Shown here piece by piece: positions 62,750 through 64,000 of a stretch of 64,000 nt of DNA. Position 1 is the stretch's first letter. Each line of letters begins with the position of its first letter. Made by a program: the position numbers and the translations under genes. The DNA is from Coriaria nepalensis. Its lineage: Eukaryota; Streptophyta; Magnoliopsida; Cucurbitales; Coriariaceae. The stretch lies in contig CP114485.1 in assembly GCA_027186245.1 (NCBI GenBank), positions 7,716,001-7,780,000 on the forward strand. Reading direction: 5' to 3'. The notes beneath the pieces were generated by a model. The model did not search any database. It saw only the letters and a list, made by a program, of their open reading frames with translations, and was not told the origin of the DNA.

Positions 62750-63537
62750 TTATGGAGTTCGAGGCTTTCTTGGAGCCCTATTATGGTGCAATGGGTCTGG
62801 ACCAGAAGGCACCATCCTTAACTCTCTTTTCACGATCTCCTCCACTTTTCCATCATTATTAAGCATCCCATGATAGTAACTTCTGCGCCCTATTAACCCA
62901 TAAATTTCATCCTTCATGTTGTTATTAACCTCTAATTCCTTCAAACCAGCAAGCACCTGAATGCATGTCACACATATAGAGAACGGAAATCATTAGTACA
63001 ACATTCCTTATTTGCACACATATAAATATATATATACATACATACATATACAGAAATCATGACTAGTGCAACATAATGAATATAAATATACATACCATGT
63101 GTATATTATAGTTGAAACAGGCCATTTCAAGAAAGATAACATTAATCAATTACCTATCTGTTCTGAGTTGCTAAGGAACTAGTTGGTACTCTAGTTGGAG
63201 TGGACCTAGTACTATAAAAGCTCTCATTGTCAATGTCACCGGATTCTGTCAGGATAAAAAATAAAAAAAAAAGAGAGAGAGAAGAAGGTTTCATTATATT
63301 TGACGACTAGCAAAAATTGGTTTATTGTTTTCGCAATACTTGACATGTAAATCCATTAATGTTGGCATATAACATGTATTCATGTAGAAGAAAGATGAGA
63401 GAAAGTAAAAGAAAAGAGAGGGGCTGGGGGAGGGGGGGGGGACGAGAGGAGGAGAGATAAGCAACTTCATGAATGAGGTGTAGCAAGCAAAAAACGAAGA
63501 AGAAGGCAAAGCAGACAAGCATGGATTTATATGCCAT
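62750..63537 (-). CDS. CLV3: CLE peptide precursor, CLAVATA3-like
   Basis: The terminal exon (complement of 62750-62956, after a CATTCAG acceptor) encodes 68 residues ending with the CLE motif RMVPSGPDPLHHN and a short tail NRAPRKPRTP. The LR-VPSGPDPLHH core plus a Pro/Arg-rich tail resembles CLAVATA3 more than most CLEs. The likely first exon starts at the ATG complementary to 63535-63537 and opens with a signal peptide (MAYKSMLVCFAFFFVFCLLH). CLV3 and CLE40 are the CLE genes known for introns, which fits. The exon 1 donor is not decided. A GTTGCT or a GTATTG site would join in frame, and a middle exon around 63154-63245 is possible but carries stops. The product would be secreted, cut to a 12-13 residue arabinosylated peptide and sensed by CLV1-type kinases to limit stem cells. 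Confidence 0.72.
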
Positions 63538-63677
63538 ACTGTTCTCTACAATTAGTGTTTAAAGCTAAAAAAGCTAGTCTGAGAACTGGTAGGGAAGCTA
63601 GAAAATGACAGGGTATGGAGTTTTAAGGAAAGAACAGGATACGGTGGTTGAGAAAGAGACGACAGGAACATACCCAC

Positions 63678-63686
63678 TTTTATAGA
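63678..63686 (-). promoter_or_regulatory. TATA box of the CLE gene
   Basis: CTATAAAAG on the minus strand lies about 140 bases before the presumed ATG at 63537, a normal place for a TATA box with a short leader. Confidence 0.6.
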
Positions 63687-63689
63687 GCT

Positions 63690-64000
63690 TCTATGAAACG
63701 GTAAATGATTGCATGAGCAGCCATTTTTGGAGAACATCATTAAACTTATTAATTATATATCAAAAACTTATTCATTTTTGGAGAACACATTATATAAATT
63801 TTATGCATTTTCTATTAGCTAAGCAGAAGCAGAGCATCCTACTACCCACTGGTCAGAAGGCGTGACAGCGCCGTTCTGAACTCACCGTCACAGCCCAGTG
63901 GGGTAGTGATCCTCCTCGATCTCGACGTCCCTCATCATCGCTCACTGCTACAACCCATGTCAAATTCCAACCGTACGATCATAGGTTTCAAATTCCATTT
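63690..64000. other. Upstream flank of the CLE gene
   Basis: The last 170 bases are GC-richer (CGTCACAGCCCAGTGGGG) with no frame I can support. They may be promoter or the edge of another feature beyond the window. Confidence 0.35.

Noticed and set aside
63154..63245. Middle exon of the CLE gene
   Set aside because: Good acceptor and GTAATT donor, but every frame meets a stop by the donor. Only an upstream GTACCA donor would rescue it, so it was not included in the gene call.

Overview
This is nuclear DNA from a flowering plant, almost certainly a eudicot. The evidence is AT-rich intergenic sequence, GT-AG introns inside plant-specific genes (LONESOME HIGHWAY-type bHLH, TMK receptor kinase, type I MADS box, CLAVATA3-like peptide) and dense plant transposon debris. 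I cannot name the species from the sequence.

Five host genes can be supported. (1) 1985-6994 (+): an eleven-exon LHW-type bHLH regulator with two upstream ORFs in its leader. (2) 10624-12417 (+): a three-exon histone deacetylase of the HDA8 type. (3) 13923-14933 (-): an intronless type I MADS-box gene. (4) 34489-37775 (+): a two-exon TMK-type leucine-rich-repeat receptor kinase. (5) 62750-63537 (-): a CLE peptide precursor resembling CLAVATA3. They are not an operon or a cluster. LHW, TMK and CLV3 families all act in meristem or vascular development, but their linkage here is probably chance.

The space between genes is a nested graveyard of mobile DNA. It holds a broken endogenous caulimovirid (about 15.9-18.1 kb), a tRNA-derived SINE with a perfect 15-bp target duplication (18.9-19.1 kb), two non-autonomous hAT elements (19.5 and 39.8-40.5 kb), a Mutator-type TIR element with a perfect 10-bp target duplication (12.6-13.3 kb), a 2.0-kb solo LTR (43.3-45.3 kb) and a Ty1/copia element on the minus strand (from 45.66 to about 52.9 kb).

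The most unusual component is a set of Mutator-like foldback elements: about 9.0-10.5, 21.4-24.3, 25.7-28.6, 31.9-33.5, 41.3-54.6 (nested) and 54.8-61.7 kb. Their arms are built from degenerate repeats, often centred on TCGA or on telomere-like TTTAGGG. Three of them carry a DUF1985-type gene fragment, one with a MuDR-type N-terminal fragment and one with a FAR1/FHY3-type transposase fragment. The 54.8-61.7 kb element also carries a four-copy tandem array of an 80-nt exon with its splice sites. The 31.9-33.5 kb copy interrupts a segment that exists without it near 13.3-13.7 kb, which gives an approximate empty site. All boundaries and homologies were judged by eye.
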